From contig NW_020170404.1 of the NCBI RefSeq assembly GCF_000524195.1, positions 834,912 through 845,449 of the forward strand: a stretch of 10,538 nt of DNA. The letters are read 5' to 3'. Under the pieces are notes generated by a model that saw only the letters and a list, made by a program, of their open reading frames with translations, ran no database searches and was not told where the DNA came from. This DNA comes from Echinococcus granulosus. Taxonomy: Eukaryota; Platyhelminthes; Cestoda; Cyclophyllidea; Taeniidae. Shown here piece after piece: positions 8,149-10,538 of this stretch. The position numbers were made by a program, and so were the translations under genes. Numbering within the stretch: the first letter of the stretch is position 1; each line of letters starts with the position of its first letter.

Positions 8149-8159
8149 TATAAAAGGGG
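8149..8159 (+). promoter_or_regulatory. TATA-like box TATAAAAGGGG
   Basis: TATAAAAGGGG is a close match to a metazoan TATA box. No arthropod-type initiator (TCAGT or similar) is seen about 30 bases downstream, and no open frame of interest follows on the plus strand. It is the best of three TATA-like boxes in the window (others at 3577 and 6816). I rate it as a possible promoter only. Confidence 0.15.
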
Positions 8160-10538
8160 TGTGCAGCAAACTTAGGCAAATATTGGCATAAATTCCTGGT
8201 GTTCAATTGACCACGAACTTAAAGGGTGTTAATTATCATACTTTAGCCTAAACGGAGCCCAGCAGGGTGATTGGACTAATCAAGTCCTCTACCTCCTATA
8301 AAGCTCCATATGCAGGAGTGGTGAAAGGAGTTGAATCCAGCGAAGCCGCAACACCTTTTTAGCTAAATGGGATTTGTCAATAAGGCGAAATCGGTCTAAA
8401 GATATTTTTGCTTTTTTATCCTTATAATACATACACACATGCAGCCCATCGACATATTGAGGTAAAGTTTCCTCGACATTATCTGACGACCTAAAAGCAC
8501 AAAGTGATGAATGAGCTAAGCAGAGCAATACATTTGCAAACATGTTTGATCGCAAAGACTTCATGGAAAGAAATGCTGGGTAGTACAAAGACCAACATAG
8601 AAGAAATGAAAATCCTGAGGTTTAATTTGATACATCAAGTCTCGTTGGAACTAGATCAGTAAAAATGGATCCTGCATTTCAAGTCAACAGCATTTCTCCG
8701 TGAATTCGTGATCGGTGTTGTAAGTAATTATGGGATGCAAGGGTGGAGCACTCATTCACAGCATTATCTGAAGGAAGAAATTATTTTAACCTAGTACTTT
8801 AAGCTTTTGACGCTGCTTTATCATTAACCAATTCTGTATCAACAATGGGTGTCATTTCCTTGCCTGATTGGCAGGGCTATCAAATATGGGTACTGCAGTG
8901 TGTCGGGATCTAACAACAATGTTACGCATCGATTACTGCACCAAATCTAGTGACAGTATCGAAGAAGTGTTTCGCCTCATATTTAGCGGTTGACAGAACA
9001 CTAGCTTGCGATGGTCCCCAAAATTGGGGGTTAAAATAGGCTAAATTATGACAAATCTTAATTTGCTATGCTTTGTCGAAGAATGTGAAGGTAAAATTAT
9101 GGAACTGGGTCGTCAATCTTTTGTCAACCTCAGTTTCCCCACCTGGCAAGTCAGGAAAGTAATACTATTAAGCTCGCAAGCATAGTTGCATTAGGGCCGG
9201 TGTAGCTAAAATACCACCACTGTAAGTTTGGGACTGATCGAGCAGAAGTTCGATGCGTCCAGAAGAAAGGTGAATTATCCAAGCAATAAAAGTGTTTCGT
9301 CCAGGATTCTGCTGACTTGAAGGTGCCCAAGTCTTCCTTACTAGCCAAGAAAGTTAAATGGTCAAATTGTGTCAGTTTATCACAAGCTCATTTTGGATCT
9401 AAAAGTCTGGTCTTGGCTTTTTTCCGGTTTTCCTGATTATTGGTTAATGTGCAAAGTTTTGGTCGAGGATTCACCTTTCACTTCAGTTTAGTAAAAAAAC
9501 GACTTAAAATACGCATTTACTTCGTTATGGAGGGCAATTCTGTCTCAGTCTAGTAGAAGATCCTGATATTTGTCACATTACCAAGGAGTTCGCGAAGGAA
9601 ACTTGAACGTCATTGCGATATATTGCGGCGTTTTTTCAAATCCGATGCTAAAACCATCTCTCTGCAATCACGCCGTCTCAAATTCCGGTTGTTTTCCTTT
9701 TTGCAAGAAATTACAGTAAAAGCCTCCTTTCAAACAAAATGGTTAACATTAGTGGAGGGGCCAGCGGTAAGCATTTCATCTCTCAAATCCACTAAGAGAG
9801 TTAGTGGTACGACCAAACATACCGAAGGTAAGCTCCAGTGCTTTGAGGGTAGATGAGACAACTTGCATTTTAGTAGAATGGGTGAAGTAACGGGGAAAAT
9901 AAATTAAGTGATAAATAGGAGGCGAGAATTGAGTCGCATGCTTGAATTAATCATTGCATCTGTGAAGCGTGTCGGAAACACCAGGCATGTACTATTGAGG
10001 TCTTCCTCCGTTTTACGCTTTGCACTACCCACCTCCCCACACATCCTGTGCTACTTTTTCACATTTTTGTGAATGACAGGGACCGCTCCTGCATGCTTGC
10101 ATTATGCAGCAATAGCAAAGCAAAAATTAGTGTAAGGTGTTTGAATTATTAATCTCTCGAGTGTTAGGGCATTTTTTGACCTTGTCACATCTGATTAGCT
10201 ATGCGAGTAAAAAAAAAGAATTTTCTTGGTAAAGGTAGTACCAAACTTGCCGATTTACTTACAAAAGTGGAAATAAAACTGCGTCAATTCTAATTAGATA
10301 AAGGGAAGACCTGCATCAAAGACTAGTGCTGGACGGATATTTACATCTATGTTGGAAAAGGGGGGACAACTTCACAAACTACAGATATTTCGGTGGTGTA
10401 ATGAATACAAAGTACTCTAACGCTTAAGCCACACATTTGCGCACTTGATTACTTTACCCTCAGCAGATTATGTTTCCTTACCTTCGTGTCATGATGTTTC
10501 AATCCTGCCTGTTGCGTAATCACTGCCAACCATCCCTT
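8160..10538. other. Gene-free stretch with short palindromes
   Basis: Frames at 8289-8588 and 9151-9348 (minus) and 9623-9856 (plus) are 65-99 codons long, within chance expectation. The 9151-9348 frame opens with TTG, and none shows a known motif. CCCCAA (9016-9021) faces TTGGGG (9024-9029) across two bases. A run of nine A lies at 10209-10217. ATTTACTTACAAA at 10253-10265 repeats 4918-4930 exactly, about as expected by chance. A GTTCGATGC word near 9250 resembles a Pol III B box, but no tRNA fold surrounds it. No mobile element was recognised. Confidence 0.5.
10421..10434 (-). repeat. 14-bp dispersed inverted repeat, arm 2
   Basis: CGCTTAAGCCACAC is the exact reverse complement of 4642-4655. 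It contains the palindromic core CTTAAG. No duplication of flanking bases was seen at either arm, so transposon termini are not supported. Confidence 0.3.

Noticed and set aside
5989..8903. Similar words GTACTGCAGTGTATCG (5989) and GTACTGCAGTGTGTCG (8889)
   Set aside because: Fifteen of 16 bases match around a self-complementary CTGCAG core, but the flanks are unrelated and this is near chance level.
9190..9262. tRNA-like start GCCGGTGTAGCT followed by GTTCGATGC
   Set aside because: No matching 3' acceptor strand (CACCGGC) and no cloverleaf follow.
4918..10265. 13-bp exact repeat ATTTACTTACAAA at 4918 and 10253
   Set aside because: One or more 13-bp matches are expected in 10.5 kb of this composition.

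Overview
This window looks like non-coding (intergenic or intronic) nuclear DNA from a eukaryote. I recognise no gene in it. The GC content is about 40% by eye. A hand count over the first 600 bases finds about 14 CpG, where about 23 would be expected. That mild depletion fits many invertebrates with sparse methylation, such as large-genome arthropods, or some plants. It is weaker than the depletion typical of vertebrates. No bacterial organisation is visible: no long ORFs, no ribosome-binding-site/ORF pairs, no operon spacing and no rho-independent terminators. Organism assignment is therefore inference and stays broad.

Coding content: the longest open frame is about 138 codons (7145-7561, minus). 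With stops at roughly 6.5% of codons, about 0.1 such frames are expected by chance in 10.5 kb on six frames, so it is only borderline. Many of the longer frames open with GTG or TTG, which a eukaryotic gene would not normally use. I read no transposase, reverse transcriptase, integrase, capsid or other family motif in any frame. Three small segments combine an open frame with splice-like borders and are given as low-confidence exon candidates: 7075-7197 (best; 41 codons, phase 0 at both ends), 2861-2903 spliced to 3023-3063 (followed by AATAAA), and 6260-6419 (behind a strong acceptor). None has a recognisable product, and all could be chance.

Layout: 1-1036 is gene-free with two short local repeats and a nested inverted repeat. 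1037-2322 is gene-free with scattered splice-like signals. 2323-2403 packs three inverted repeats into 81 bases. 2813-3107 holds a candidate two-exon gene end and a perfect 16-bp palindrome made of two homeodomain-type TAATTA sites. 3110-4641 shows little. 4813-4907 has an imperfect 17-bp direct repeat. 4908-6239 shows little. 6240-7561 has most of the coding-like signal. 7562-10538 is again featureless apart from a homeodomain-type cluster followed by a TATA-like box (8102-8159) and short palindromes.

There is no evidence of a tRNA, rRNA, CRISPR array, satellite array, LTR or intact mobile element. No gene system working together can be described. The observations below are small sequence structures and testable exon candidates, not a demonstrated new system.
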